Source: Pollenia angustigena (taxonomy: Eukaryota > Arthropoda > Insecta > Diptera > Polleniidae). Taken from it: a stretch of 64,000 nucleotides of DNA. Under the pieces are notes generated by a model that saw only the letters and a program-made list of their open reading frames with translations, did no database searches and was not told the origin of the DNA. Within the stretch, counting starts at the first letter, position 1; the number at the start of each line of letters is the position of its first letter. Shown piece by piece: positions 33,219 to 45,130 of this stretch. The stretch is taken from the NCBI GenBank assembly GCA_930367215.1, contig OV884059.1, positions 147,248,511-147,312,510 of the forward strand, written 5' to 3'. The translations under genes and the position numbers were made by a program.

Positions 33219-33960
33219 GGTGGTCCAACCAAAACGCACGATGTTTATTGTAAATATTACAACAAGTTTCATAGAATTAGCTTAATATTTTTTATTATGA
33301 TAGAAGGATAGAAGATCTATGAAAATGATGTGTAAAACAAAATATTGGCCAAATGCTTCCCACATACCTCTATCCGATGGTCCATATTTTCAATGACTCT
33401 GAGACATAATTGAGGTTTAATAGTCGTATTATCTCATCCTTTAGCTCTTTAATTGTTCTTGGCTTACTGACGTACACTTTTTATTTTAAATACCAAAGAA
33501 AAAAAGTCCAACGGTATCAAATCACATGATCGTGACGGCCAATCAACAACGCCACGACGTGAGATAACACGGCCATTAAATTTCTTGCGAAAGATAATCA
33601 TTGTGTCGTTGGCAGTGTGGCAAGTGGAACCATTATTTTGGAACCGTATATCATCCAGTTCCATATCCTCAATTTCTGGCGACAAAAAGTCCGTTTTCAT
33701 CTCGCGATAGCAAACACCACGCACTGTAACTGCTTGGCCGACAGCATTTCCGAAGAAGTACGACACAATGACGCCGCCAACCCATAAACCGAACCAATCA
33801 GGTGTTTTCACATTTCCTACCGACCCGGTTTTCTGAAATTTGCGCACAATTCTTCCGATTTGAAGTGCACGAAATGCATTTTGATTTGAACGCCCATTTT
33901 CGTAAAAGGCTTCAACAGTAGAGCGACTCAAGTTGTATGGAAGCAAAATTTTTGCTCGAT
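33219..33960 (-). pseudogene. Mariner/Tc3-like transposase relic with internal deletion
   Basis: On the minus strand the frame 33464-33946 joins an N-terminal helix-turn-helix remnant (GRSNQNAFRALQIGRIVRKF, then KTGSVGNVKTP) directly to FGLWVGGVIVSYFF. The block with the first catalytic aspartate is deleted. The second block reads FQNNGSTCHTAND, with asparagine where aspartate belongs. The third reads WPSRSCDLIPLDFF, intact, followed by a frame break. The C-terminus continues at lower coordinates. The outer end GGTGGTCCAACCA at 33219 equals the 5' end of the 6036 element in inverted orientation. Loss of two catalytic positions makes it inactive. Confidence 0.88.
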
Positions 33961-34319
33961 GTACCCTCCTAAAAATGAACCTTGGACTTTTTTAAGATGA
34001 CATTTTGAATATTTCGGCTCCAGCTTTGACCTCTCGTGAGCTGGACCAGTTTGAAAAAGGGTATATTTTGTTTTGTTAATTTAATAATCTGTTTCCTTAC
34101 CGACATATACAAACTGGGTATCGTAAGAAAGGTTTTTTTAAGGCGCGTCCAACTGTGTATACAATTTGTTCAAGGACGATCATCCATGTCCTTTTTTTTT
34201 TAAGGATTTTCTGTAAAAAAACGGTTTTTGAATTTTTTGTTCGGGGTTGTTTGTAATAAAAGTGCCAAATTAATGGATACCTATTGGGTCCTATTACCTT
34301 TTCTACAATAATTTGTCGG

Positions 34320-34700
34320 ATAAACTTTTTAAGAAAAAAGCTGCCTCGAGTCTGACAAACATTTTAGAAAAAAGTTACTTAAAGTACTCAACTAAGTTTT
34401 GTAGTAAAAAGTTGCCACCAAGGCCGATCAACTTTTCTAGTCAACTTTTGTAGTGATAATTTATTCTGAACCTTTTAAATTTTTCAAGTAAAAAGTTACT
34501 TAACATCGTATACATTTTTTTTGTACAAGTTTCTCTGAGGTTGATCAACTTTTCTAGTAACAAGTTGCTCTCTATTTGTTTTATTTTACTTGGTAAAATG
34601 TTGCGATGTATCTGATTAACAAAGTTGCTTCGAGTCTCATTAACATTTCTAATAATAATCCGATCCAAGTTTGATTAGATTACCTTTTCTAGCAAAAAAT
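34320..34700. repeat. Degenerate ~55-65 bp repeat theme
   Basis: Successive segments of the form GAGTCTGACAAAC, TTTTCTAGTAACAAGTTGC and GATCAACTTTTCTAGT recur at least five times with poor conservation. The same theme occurs at about 1985-2075, 2935-3010, 5885-5995, 16340-16560 and 27775-27815. Confidence 0.55.
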
Positions 34701-35531
34701 TTCAATAGTGTTGTAAGTTGGTTCCTTGATATTTCTATTTTTCTTTAAGGGTTAATTCTGTAAATAACAAATTATCCGCTTATAAATTGTATTGACATAA
34801 AGAAAGTTTGTTTAGCCTCCAGTTTTTTGTTGTTGTCTTTTTGTTGGTTGCAGACAAACTTAATTTTTTGAAGTTGTTAATTCCATCTTTAATGATGGTG
34901 TGGTGGTGGTAGTGGGATTTATTTAATAAAAATTTATGTTTAAAGTGAAAATGATTATATATTTTTTTTATTTATAACATAATAAATTTTTCAGCCAAAT
35001 TAGCAGAAAATTTTTTTTTTTTTTTTAAGTTGTTTTGAAAAACAAATTTGTTTTTTTTGATACAATTTTGTGAAGTGAAATTTTTAATAAATTTTAATAA
35101 TGTATGTTTATTAAAATGTTTTTGCTACTTAAATTCGATATTAACACCCAACATATTTCCAACTTTTAATTTTATTAGAGGTGGGTGGCATTATGTGATT
35201 TTATAGAGCTAACAAATTCTACCACATCTCAATTTCCAGGTAAACAGCCAAAATTGAAATCGCATGGTTTCTTTTTTGGAGTGACTCTTTTTGAGGGGTA
35301 TCTCTAATTGGACTGCAACAGTATTATGTGGTCATAACATGTTCACATCTGCTTTGAAACCGTCTCTCAAATGCAGCGACATCTGGATGAAAGCGTTCTC
35401 CATATTCGCCACTGACTGAACCAGGGTTTAAAAAACTTCAGTCGAAACCAAAAACTGTCGAACAAAAAACTTAAATTTTTCACTTCACTTTTTACTTTTT
35501 GAGTTGGTTTGACATCGACTGTGCAGATTAA
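34701..35531. other. No gene seen
   Basis: AT-rich host-like sequence with a TGGTGGTGG patch near 34900. Confidence 0.4.
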
Positions 35532-36047
35532 GAGCCACTTTTTGGGTTTGAGATTAAAGTTAATTTAATTATATAATTAGCTAATCTGAGAATTAAGTTA
35601 ATCTAGTATCAATTGAATTTGACATTTTTGGGTGGTGGCTCAAACCAAGTAGCGCTACCATACTGACCACAAAGAAATGGCAAAATTTTTTTTTGCAAAT
35701 GTCAACTTTTTATCAAGCAATATGGATGTTTTTAAAGAAGAAGAAGAAAATGCGCGAATTTAATATTGTTTACAAGGTAGAAATTTTTTGTGTTTAAAGA
35801 AAAAAAATAAAGAATGGAAAAATTATTTAAAAGTGCTAAGCAATGTTTTAAAATGTATTTTTTGTTTATATTTTTGCAAAAGTTGTTTATGTTAAGCATG
35901 TGTATGTTGACAGTTTAAGTTAAGGTTTAAACGACCACCGTTGGCCGCTTAAACTAGCAAAAAAAGTTTTAAAAAAATACAGCTCAAAAAGTAAGTACGG
36001 AGATTAAAGTTAATTTAATCGCTAATCTCTAATCCAAAAAGTGGCTC
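35532..36047. mobile_element. 516-bp TIR element, TSD TAA
   Basis: GAGCCACTTTTTGG and CCAAAAAGTGGCTC are perfect inverted ends, and GAGATTAAAGTTAATTTAAT occurs inside both ends. TAA flanks at 35529-35531 and 36048-36050. No coding. Confidence 0.85.
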
Positions 36048-36050
36048 TAA

Positions 36051-36799
36051 ATGAATCAAAAGTAAAAGCAACAGTTTTTTTTTGCCAAAGACAAATGAAG
36101 TAGTAAAAGAAATGGCAGTTTTTCTACTTTGACTGGACTGAACCTACATTTTTTTAAATGCGAGTAAAGAAAATTTAATTTTATTGAAATAGAGCAGCAT
36201 CCCATTTTATATTTAGTTGCAGTACAACAAAACCATAATTTTTTAGAAAAATCATCTGATTTCTTGTAAATGATGTTTTTTGGTTTTGGGAACATAAAAA
36301 TTTTACGTGCTCTTTTTCTTAAGACGTACTTAAAAACTTCTGTATCATAATGATTATTATCTTGCGGTTTCCAAGTTTATCTTGTAAGTTTTGTTAATTT
36401 TATTTATACGTTTTTTTTTATTGTCGTTTTGCGCTTTTTATACTTTATACTTTATACTTAATTAACACATGATTCCAATATAAAAACAACTCCTGACCCA
36501 ATAGTTCTGAGCAAAATTTGTACCGCATCGTTTCAATAACTTATTATTAAGATTATTGACTTTGCCACGAAAATATTTGTTGGTCGTTCTTGAAATACAG
36601 ATTCACGTGCGAAAACTAAAAGAAAAAAATTCAAAAGTCATCCGGGTATTTCACAGACCGGAACGTAAAGTTATCCAGTGCCAGTAAACAAATTTTAAAT
36701 ATAGTTTTGTTGCTAGATTTTTTTCAAATTGTACTGCCAAAATGAGAAGTTACTTAAGACGACCTTAAATACTCCGACTCTTCTTTTATGACTAATTTA
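36051..36799. other. No gene seen
   Basis: AT-rich. The minus-strand frame 36056-36295 is unrecognised. Confidence 0.35.
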
Positions 36800-37028
36800 C
36801 GGCCATGTTCTGAAAATCGCACGATTTGAAATCACAAAACGCCAGATTTATTAAACTCGTGCGTTTAGCTTGCGAACTGCCATAGTTTTTTTTTACAAAT
36901 ATTCTAGTTCTCTTTTGCAATTTGAACTCGCCAAATTTCTTGCTATTGCGATTTACAGAACACCTAACTTACAATTTTAAGTCAGAATCGCCAATGTTAA
37001 GCGTTTTGTAATTGTCAGAACATGCCCG
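36800..37028. mobile_element. 229-bp MITE, CGGGCATGTTCTGA family, TSD TTA
   Basis: CGGCCATGTTCTGA at the left and the complement TCAGAACATGCCCG at the right, with TTA on both sides (36797-36799, 37029-37031). Relatives with 3-bp duplications are at 48824-48918 and 56953-57191. Confidence 0.82.
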
Positions 37029-37031
37029 TTA

Positions 37032-38695
37032 AATAATAAGTATTAATTTGTTTACATCAGAACTATTGGGTAGATTCAATTTATTTACTTGTTTTTTAAT
37101 ATTTTATTTCCACTTCTCACGATCTTCGCATTTATTACAAAATCCTCTTGTACCTTTTTTACAGACTGGTAACTCTTTTTTTTCACCAATTAAATTTGCG
37201 CTGGGCAGTTGTTTTTGTGGCCAGTTTTCTTGCAGAAGATTTTAATATTGCCGTATTTTTGTGTTGTAAAAAGTTGTAAGTAGTTTTTTTCTTTTTGATT
37301 TTAAAACTTTATAATGTAATTTTTCTTTAGCTTGTTTTACTAGTACTTGATGTTGTTGTTTTTTTTTTTTTTTTGCTATAGACAAGAACTTCCAATGAAA
37401 ACCATTGTCAGTTTAACGAACTTTTACTTCCACTTCTTTTAATGGGCACACAGAAAAAATAAAATAAATATACATATGATTAAATATTGACCTAAGTAAC
37501 ACTGTCAAAAAATCAAATGGGACCTTTTTCATTACATTTTGCGTCTACACAAAAAACAATCAAACTTAAAAAAAAAAAAATCTTTGTTGACTATAAACAG
37601 CTGTTTAGAATAAAAAAACATTTATATTTTTATTTTAACGCGGTTTAATTTTTAACGTGATAATAATAGACATGTAAAGATATTTTTTGTTATTTTCTTC
37701 AAGGGTGTGTGAACCTTATTAAATTGCTTAATATAACAAATATGTGTGATTTATTCAAAATATAAAGGAATGCACTTGACATTTAATATCATTGGCCTTT
37801 TGACAAAATTTAAAAAGTTGAAAAAATGCTGTTAGTTATACGAATTTTCCAGAGTTGAGCTGTGAGCCGTAATAGGGGCTTAAAATATACATATATTGTC
37901 CATCCCGGACTTTCTTCTTGCGCTTTTGTAAAAATACAACTATAATAACAAAACATTTTTCTGTTTTTAAAATGATGAGAGCCATACGACTGTTAAACTT
38001 CTGTACATAGTTTTTGAAATTTTTCACAACAAATTTTTTTTTCACACTATTAAATTGATGTGAATCATCAATTCCATTGGGCCCTTTAATGGAATCGATG
38101 ATTCACAGTGGAATTTTTGCCAGTTTTTGGAAAAGATGAAAATAAATTTTTCAAAGTTTTTTTTTTTGTTTATGGGATTTATTCTTGAATTTACTTATCT
38201 GAAGAAAATTTTTGGAAATCTTTTATCATGAATCTAAAAATTAGTCCAAAAATGTTTGTAGGTTTTCAAAGAACTTTGAATATTTCATGAAATGTGTTGA
38301 AATATTTTGCAAAATATATTTTTCAACCGGAATATTTTAGGAAAACAAAGCTCAACAGTTGCAATCAAATCAAATTTTAATAAAAAATAAATGGAAAATT
38401 AAAATTTTCCATAACTTTTCGCAAAATTTCGGGCGTTACTATTTTTGTTCGATTGGATAGTTATTCATAATTAATTTCCCAAGTCTTCTTCACTAAATGC
38501 TGAAAAGAAACAAAGAAGAAATAATAATTAAAAAGTTATAAATAAATCAAAGCATATATGAAGCTCATTCTGTGCCACCCTGTACTTATTCTAATAATTT
38601 TTCAGTGTTATGCTTGGAACACAGCAGGGTCGTACGTAGTCAGAACGTAAGACGTAACGCCGTAAATTTCTAAAAACACACTCTATTTAATCTTT
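37032..38695. other. No gene seen; shared repeat and a palindrome
   Basis: The segment 37500-37640 (GTCAAAAAATCAAATG, CATTACATTTTGCGTCT, AACAGCTGTT) resembles 63680-63790. A sharp palindrome lies at about 38058-38108: TGTGAATCATC, ATTCCATT and their complements around GGGCCCTT. Otherwise AT-rich. Confidence 0.45.
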
Positions 38696-38901
38696 GTTCA
38701 CACGGCTCATGTACTGTTGACATGATTGCTTCTTTATAGGCGATAGAGACAAGGGTAAAAGAAACGAGTACACAGTACTGTCAGAACGTTTTGCTTTCTC
38801 ATTTGGTATTTTTATTTTGCTTTCTTATCCGTTATTAAAGAAATGAAAGTTCAAAATAGAAAAAGTAAGAATCATGTCAATAACACATGCGCCGTCTGAA
38901 C
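38696..38901. mobile_element. 206-bp TIR repeat
   Basis: GTTCACACGGCTCATGTACT and the complement of ATGCGCCGTCTGAAC pair, followed by TTGACATGATT and AATCATGTCAA. It is the same family as 11974-12178. No target duplication found. Confidence 0.65.
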
Positions 38902-39091
38902 ACCGACTTTTACCCACAATTCCAGCGTAGACGTATTTTGTTTTCCTTTGAAAATGATATTAGAAAAATTCGAATATATTGAAATTGCTTCGTTTGCTTT
39001 GCCCTTCTTTTTATTCGTTTTCAATTTGAAAACACAAAAATTATTTATAATTATTTTATGTACACGTACGACGTAGATATGTATGCTTTAA

Positions 39092-40016
39092 CTAGCTGAC
39101 CCGACAGACGTTGTCCTGTCCAAATTAGGAAAAATGTTTGCGTTCGATTTTTAAAATCCGTTAAAAAGATACGAACATTTGAAAGAAAAATTGGTCAAAT
39201 CGATGGAGCCGTTTTCTGATTTTAGGTAAATCGAAAAAAGTGGGCGGGCAAAATGTTCTTTCCGCAAAAGCCTAAGTTGGACCATGGCGATGATTTTATA
39301 GAAAAATCGTCCAAATAAGTCAAGCCGTTCTCAAGTTATGCGCTTAATAGAAAAAGTGGGCGTAAAAGTAGGCGTGGTACATTTTTCTTTCGATGAAAAT
39401 GTAAAATGGATTAATACGAACATTTAAAAGAAAAATTAGTCAAATCGATGGAACCGTTTTTTGAGTTTAGGTAAATCGAAAAAAGTGGGCGGGGCAAAAT
39501 TTTCTTTCCGTAAAAACCTATGTTGGACCATGGCAATCATTTTAAAGAAAAAATCTTCCAAATCGGTCAAGCCAATCTCAAGTTATGCGCTTAATAGAAA
39601 AAGTGGGCGTAAAAGTAGATGTGGTAAATTTTTCTTTTGATGAAAACTTAAAATGGATTAATACGAACATTTGAAAGAAGAATTTGTCAAATCGATGGAG
39701 CCGTTTTCTGACTTTAGCTAATTCGAAATAAGTGGGCGGGGCAAAATTTTCTTTTCGTATAAATCTAAGTTGAACCATGGTGATCATTTTAAAGAAAAAA
39801 TCGTCCAAATTTTATAGATGTCATTGGTGGTGCAATATGAAAATTGGATTTTGCCATGCCCCTCCGCCCGCAGACCGAAAATCAAAAATCAGACTTCACA
39901 GTGTCACCCGCCTGAATATTCTGAAGATTCCCTGAAAATTTCATCAAAATCGGCCCACCCATTTTGGAGTCCTTACGTTACATACAAACACATCCTATTT
40001 TATATACTTATATAGA
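39092..40016 (-). mobile_element. Tandem-repeat Helitron, complete (minus)
   Basis: Read on the minus strand it starts TCTATATAAGTATATAAAAT at 40016 and ends CGGGTCAGCTAG at 39092, followed by T. A hairpin GACAG-loop-CTGTC sits seven bases before CTAG. Three units of a 243-247 bp repeat (starts at GAACATTTGAAAGAA, about 39174, 39417 and 39664) match the array at 1-1345. The 5' flank is G rather than the expected A. At 925 bp it is non-autonomous. Confidence 0.85.
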
Positions 40017-42636
40017 CGTTTGCGTCAACTGTTGTGCGCCTTTGTGTTAAATATTTCACGTTTTTATTCAACAACGTATCCACGAAATACGCTACTACGT
40101 TCATACGGTGCAATTGTGTTCCTACAGTTAACGAAAAAAGTATTTTGATAAATGTTTGCTTACTTTTAAATAAAAAAGCATATTTTGTCGGAATAGGCAC
40201 GACTTTGAACTTTGTTGGCCAAGGGTGCAGAAAGGCATACAAACCCCAATAAATCACAATTCATTCAATCCCATGTGGGACAACCACATGAACTTTTTTC
40301 CTGTGAAAATTCAAAACCCTGCCAGTTCTATTAGCAAAACAGTCATGTGGTTTTTTAGAATTTTTATATCATTTGAATGGCAAATCGATGTTTATTTTTC
40401 CAATTTTTTTTTTAAATTTCTCTCAGTGTAATTTCTATGATTCGCTCTGTTTACACAATAAAATACTCAAAACAAATTTTACATTTTCGCGTCTTCCTTT
40501 GACTGACAGTTTTGTACACACTCAGTCAGTCAGCTTTACTTTTGTTTACAAAGAAATTAACTTCCAATGCGATCATCACCAAGCCATTTTCTCTTTTTTT
40601 TAATCTAGAAAACTTATAATTAGCATTTGTCTAAATAAAAACTTAGTTTTCTAGGTTTATTGTATTATTTTTTGTTGTTTATTCTTTAAAACCTTTTTCG
40701 CAAAAAGATCGTTTCTCCACATTTTTAACGATAAAACTTAACTTTTTCCTAATCATAACATTTGTTATGATTTTTCAAAGCAACGTTTTGTTTTTGTCTG
40801 GTTATAAGATTAACCACCGGAGGTTTTATTAAACGTAGAATCAGAAAAAGAAAGAAACAAATAAATTAAAAATAAGGAAAACTTAGAATGTCTAGATAAA
40901 TGGATAGATGAAGAAGATGAAGGTGATCCATCATTTTTGCGGGCTTTCATTTCATTGTTGTTTTTTTTTAATACTTTTATTTTAAAAATAGAAGGTTCAT
41001 TTATGGGTTGTTATGTGGCTTAAAATTTTTGAATCATTATTTCAGCCTTTAGCTATAGTGTGTTTTTTGTCTTTCCGATTGGCTATGAGAGAAGTCTTTT
41101 TGCTAACTTTGTTTATTTCTTACCATTTCTATGGTCAGCTTTTTAATCACTTAGTTCTGGCTTAAGTTTTTTACGCTTACTTTTCTTTTAGCTTTTGTTT
41201 TTTTTTTTTTTTGGTGGTTGTCTTTATTTCACTGACGGGTTTTGCTTTTTGTTGTTCTTTTAATATGTATGTATGTGCAAAAAGAGAATTTAAGTTTTAC
41301 GGGCAGTGCAGTGAAGTAAACGAATTGATTATTTCTGTTGGAAAAAACAAAACTTTCATTCCATGATCAAATCGTTCTTTGAGATCATATTTTTACTGGG
41401 GTATACCGAAAAATTATACTGTGCATTTTTTAATGACATTTTCAAGAAATTAAATACTTATGTATTTAAAAAGCTGTCTTTTAGTCTGTCTAGTATGTGT
41501 ATACGTTCCACAACAAGTTGTAAAGAAGGTATACTAATGGTGTTTTCTTTTCTGACAATAATGTTCCATATATGCTGCCATTCGTGCGGGTTTTCGTTCC
41601 ATTCTAAAAATATATGCAAAAATGTGAGAAGTTGTCGTTTTCCTTTCTAAACATGTTGCAACAATAAATGGCAAATTTGTTCCATTTCTTACCCGCAGTT
41701 TTAACTGAGTGTGAGATAATACCCTTTTTTGCATCTGCGTAAAGTACTTTTTTATGCAAGCAAGTATTTTTTTTCTTGTGTTTGCGGACAATTTGCGTTA
41801 TATTGTGATTTTTAGTTGTATTGTGATGGATATAAAAACTTTTTGTTTTTCGTTTGTTTTACTTTTATTACTTTTTTTTGTCGCAAAATTTTTAACAACA
41901 GCTGATATTAATTATTGAAAATCAGTGCTGTTAACGCTTATTGGAATTGTAAGAAAATTTAATGTTGAAAATTGCTACAAGCGTATTGAATATCACTTTA
42001 AGTACAAAATTTGCATTCAATATTTAAATCGCTAAATACACATTAGTGTTGAGTGTGAAACGTAGCTATTATTTTGTTCCATTGTAATTTAGAAAAATGT
42101 ATCACTTTGTAAGGGTTCGTGTAACCTAATAAATATATTACACAACTATAATGCATTATTATTTTTTAGAAAAGAAAACACCATAAGATTGCCATTCCGT
42201 GTGAAAATTTTTTAATGGGTGGTACTATTGATTCCGCACGGAAAGGAAAATTTTGCGGAAATAAATATCGATCGATATGAAAATTGCAATTATTTATTCC
42301 TGTGGTATACATTTTCTGCGAAGCAAATTTAACATCCCTGTTTTAATTAATTACAAGTTGATTTTGTGTCAGCTGATGGAAAAAAGACATTTCAAGACAA
42401 GATTAGAAATGGAAAAGTAAAATAAAAAGTGTTTTTAGTAAATTATACGTGAAATTTTAAAAGGCAGTTAATATAAAATTAAAATATGGATACAATTGCC
42501 TTTTTGACATGCGGTTAGAAAGAAGAGTTTTACGCTATAAATCTTAAGATGTGTTACAAATGAAGGATAGAGAGTAAGTTCAAAAATAAAATATAGATAT
42601 TTTTAGTATTTAAAATACAGATATGAAGACATCTAA
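40017..42636. other. No gene seen
   Basis: The longest gene-free, repeat-poor stretch: AT-rich host-like sequence with T runs (for example 41195-41212). Small frames such as 40373-40603 and 41363-41650 have no domains. Confidence 0.45.
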
Positions 42637-42829
42637 AGGCCCAAATACATTGATCAAAATACTCATCAAGCATTGTGGTAGTATTAGTGAAAATATGCTT
42701 GTATGTGTCACACCGACGGTGCTGGATGGAAAATCAACTAATTTAGAAATTACGGCGAATATTACTTCAAGCACACGTACATGATGAATTCGCCGGCTGG
42801 ACAAGCATTCGACAAGTGTATTTGGGCCT
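42637..42829. mobile_element. 193-bp Tourist-like MITE, intact, TSD TAA
   Basis: AGGCCCAAATACATTGATCA at the left and GTGTATTTGGGCCT at the right. TAA flanks (42634-42636, 42830-42832). This undisturbed copy supplies the empty sites used to interpret 26058-26643. The frame at 42610-42804 is a by-product. Confidence 0.93.
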
Positions 42830-42979
42830 TAACAGCAGCTATACACACACAGTTTTTTGCCGCAAATTTTTACTTGCTATTATTAATTCGCGCTGAATTA
42901 CAGCAATGAATACAAACAACAAGAATGGCAAGTGGTATGGATTGCTAAGCAGTGCTTTTTACTGCTAATTAAGGGCCTT

Positions 42980-43446
42980 TAAGTCGAAATTTGTACATGT
43001 TTATATAGGGACTGAAATGTCAAATATTTTTGTGGTGTTGTAAAAAAAAATGCAAATCCAAATGCAATTGCAATTGCAAGCATAGGACAGAACAATGAAC
43101 GACCATTAGAGGATAAGTCCGCTCGATTGATTACCTTTTTGGGTTTAGAATTAAGAACATTTTTTAAAGTTGCAATGGAATATCTTATAGTCCCTGTTAC
43201 TTCGGTTCCTTCAGAAAGGTATTTATCAACTTTTAAAAAACTGCCATCTAAAATATCGTGCGTATATACATATGTACGTCTCATACATTCAATAAAGTGA
43301 TGAAAACAACGGACTGTAGCCTTACAAAAAAAAATTAAAGTTTTCCTGCACAAGTACAAACATTCAGTCGATAGTAATATCGATAGTGAAATCTGAACTA
43401 TCGATAAATATCGATAGTGGAAAATATCGATAGTATCCCAGCACTA
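42980..43446 (+). mobile_element. Truncated hAT element, 3' part
   Basis: It contains the dimerisation-domain relic at 43109-43263 and ends in ATCGATAG-rich sequence terminating GTATCCCAGCACTA, the kind of terminus seen in insect hAT elements with ATCGATA subterminal repeats. The left boundary is not identifiable, and 42980 is approximate. Confidence 0.65.
43109..43263 (+). pseudogene. hAT transposase C-terminal dimerisation domain relic
   Basis: A plus-strand frame of about 51 codons reads EDKSARLITFLGLELRTFFK, then VAMEYLIVPVTSVPSERYL and STFKKLPSK. The block VAMEYL.VP.TSVPSER is diagnostic of the hATC region, which holds hAT transposases together as multimers. The expected continuation (..KAG....R.RL....) has decayed. 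The upstream catalytic core is absent. A longer open frame on the opposite strand (42979-43359) is a shadow of this relic. Confidence 0.85.
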
Positions 43447-43451
43447 ATATA

Positions 43452-44608
43452 CAGTGATGGACTTAAGTATAGGCACAACAGTCATGTAGCATTAAAAGAT
43501 TATATTAAAAGCAGAATGAATATTTTTTATATTAAAATTACTATTGATCTATTACAGGCTTCTGTATATTTTAAGACTATAGCAGTTTTTTTCGTGTAGA
43601 AAGATGAGTTAGTCCGTTGGCAGATAAAAATAACGAAAAGTTCTAAAATACAATGGACAAAAGTATAGGCACACTTTTTAGGCGTCTATTTCTTTATTTA
43701 AATTTTAATTAAATAAATCACAATTTTACATTTGACACACGATATTACATTCCGTTATTAATCTTTTATTCAATTAAGTAACTGAAACGTTGTAAGAATT
43801 TTAGAAAATACTAATTTTGTTTGTTAATTTTTTAAAAAGTGTCTTAAACAATGTAAAACGACTGAATCTCAGCGGTAAATACTTTTACATTTGCATAACC
43901 AAGGCAGGTCGTTTGCTGATATCAGAGAATTAATGGATCGTAGCCATTTTACCATACGGACCATTGTAAATCGGTTCAAAGGCGAAACAAACTTTGAAAA
44001 TGCAAGTCGCTGTGGTCGTCATCACAACATTAACTGAGAGAAAACGTGCACAAATCGTACGAAAAGTAAGAGGTGATCCAAAAATAACATCTTCTCAGGT
44101 TGCCGCAGAGATAAAAAAAGATTTTGGCAAAGATGAAAACCCAAAAACTGTTCGGAGAACGTTACATGAAGCTGGGTTTTACTGACGTGCGGCTAGACAC
44201 AAACCATGGATATTTACTATTAATCAAAAGAAGAGAGTGGAGTTGAAACTATTAAATTTTCTTTCGTCTGTGAACAGTGCCTGATCCCAGAAATCGCAGT
44301 GCCCATTTTCAAATTGCTTGACTCTCTTCTTTTGACTAAAAGTTTGCCAAATTATTAAAATTTAAATAAAGAAATAGACGCCTTAAAAAGTGTGCCTATA
44401 CCTTTGTCCATTGTATTTTAGAACTTTTTGTACTTTTTATCTGCCAAGGGACTAACTCATCTTCCTACACGAAAAAAACTGCTATAATCTTAAAATATAC
44501 AGAAGCCTGCAATAGATTTATAGTAGCTTTAATATAAAAAATATTCTGCTTTTAATACAATATTTTAATGCTACATGACTGTTGTGCCTATACTAAAGTC
44601 CATCACTG
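43452..44608 (+). mobile_element. Tc1-like element with ~240-bp TIRs, catalytic domain deleted
   Basis: CAGTGATGGACTTAAGTATA at the left and its complement TATACTAAAGTCCATCACTG at the right, with TA on both sides (43450-43451, 44609-44610). The inverted repeats run about 240 bp and include an inner motif ATGGACAAAAGTATAGGCAC (43654) that echoes the outer end. Two such direct repeats per terminus is the IR/DR layout of some Tc1 elements, where they are transposase-binding sites. The interior keeps only the DNA-binding part. Confidence 0.92.
43915..44185 (+). pseudogene. Tc1-type transposase N-terminal relic
   Basis: It reads ADIRELMDRSHFTIRTIVNR in one frame and, after a shift near 44030, ERKRAQIVRKVRGDPKITSS, then AAEIKKDFGK and TVRRTLHEAGFY before a stop. 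This is the paired-like double helix-turn-helix that binds Tc1 termini. The DDE catalytic core (about 200 residues) has been deleted: the next recognisable sequence is already the right inverted repeat. At most it could encode a DNA-binding fragment. Confidence 0.88.
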
Positions 44609-44630
44609 TATATTCTGGCTGCTTGAGTAA

Positions 44631-45130
44631 TTCTAAGTCGATTTAGCCATGTCCGTCTGTCTGTAGAAAACACTTTCACTTTCGAAAAACTCAAAATTGT
44701 GAAATTGCTTTTGGTTATCCTAAGCAGTTTGGGTTTGAAATCCAATCCAATTGGTATGTAAATCAAAATGTGGAATAACCCCCATACAAATTTATAAATT
44801 TTTTTTTAACAAAAACTAGCATAAATAGCGGCGAAATGGTCATATTCATAAAAGAATTTGCACAAATTCGTTCTGAAATTTCGTAAAGATCGGTCAATAA
44901 TTTATAAAGCCTACTCTCGGAATAAACAAAAGTACGCGTGAAACCGTAACGAATAACGCGATTAAAATAAAATATGGTCAGCCAAAGTTTTTTTCTTTGC
45001 TGAATTTCGTGAAGATCGGCCCATAATTTACCATATTTCCCATCAAAAGCCAAATACGTAAATATTCTAACTAAGGTGGAGGGCATTAAAGATCTGGCAT
45101 AGTCGAATATACATAGCACTTTAACTTGTT
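44631..45130 (-). repeat. Fly-type dispersed repeat (minus)
   Basis: It starts TCTAAGTCGATTTAGCCATG then TCCGTCTGTCTG and ends TAGTCGAATATACATAGCAC then TTTAACTTGTT. On the minus strand this is ACAAGTT..GACTATGCC.., with GATCGG-containing segments (GAAGATCGG) and a GACAGACGGACATGGC..TCGACTTAGA tail. The same design occurs at 51206-51660. The class is common in brachyceran genomes; its mobilisation type is not clear to me. The 150-codon frame here is low-information and has no known domain. Confidence 0.65.

Noticed and set aside
38056..38109. Palindrome with GGGCCCTT loop as a terminator or regulatory hairpin
   Set aside because: Rho-independent terminators do not apply in a nuclear eukaryotic genome. 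It is more likely a tiny foldback relic and lacks a definable TSD.
28141..38901. Shared CGCCGTCTGAAC at 28141 and 38889 as evidence of a hybrid element
   Set aside because: Only 12 bases match and the sequences diverge immediately on both sides. Chance or unrelated decay cannot be excluded.
42979..43359. 126-codon minus-strand open frame
   Set aside because: It is the complement of a hAT dimerisation-domain relic whose protein-like signal is on the plus strand.
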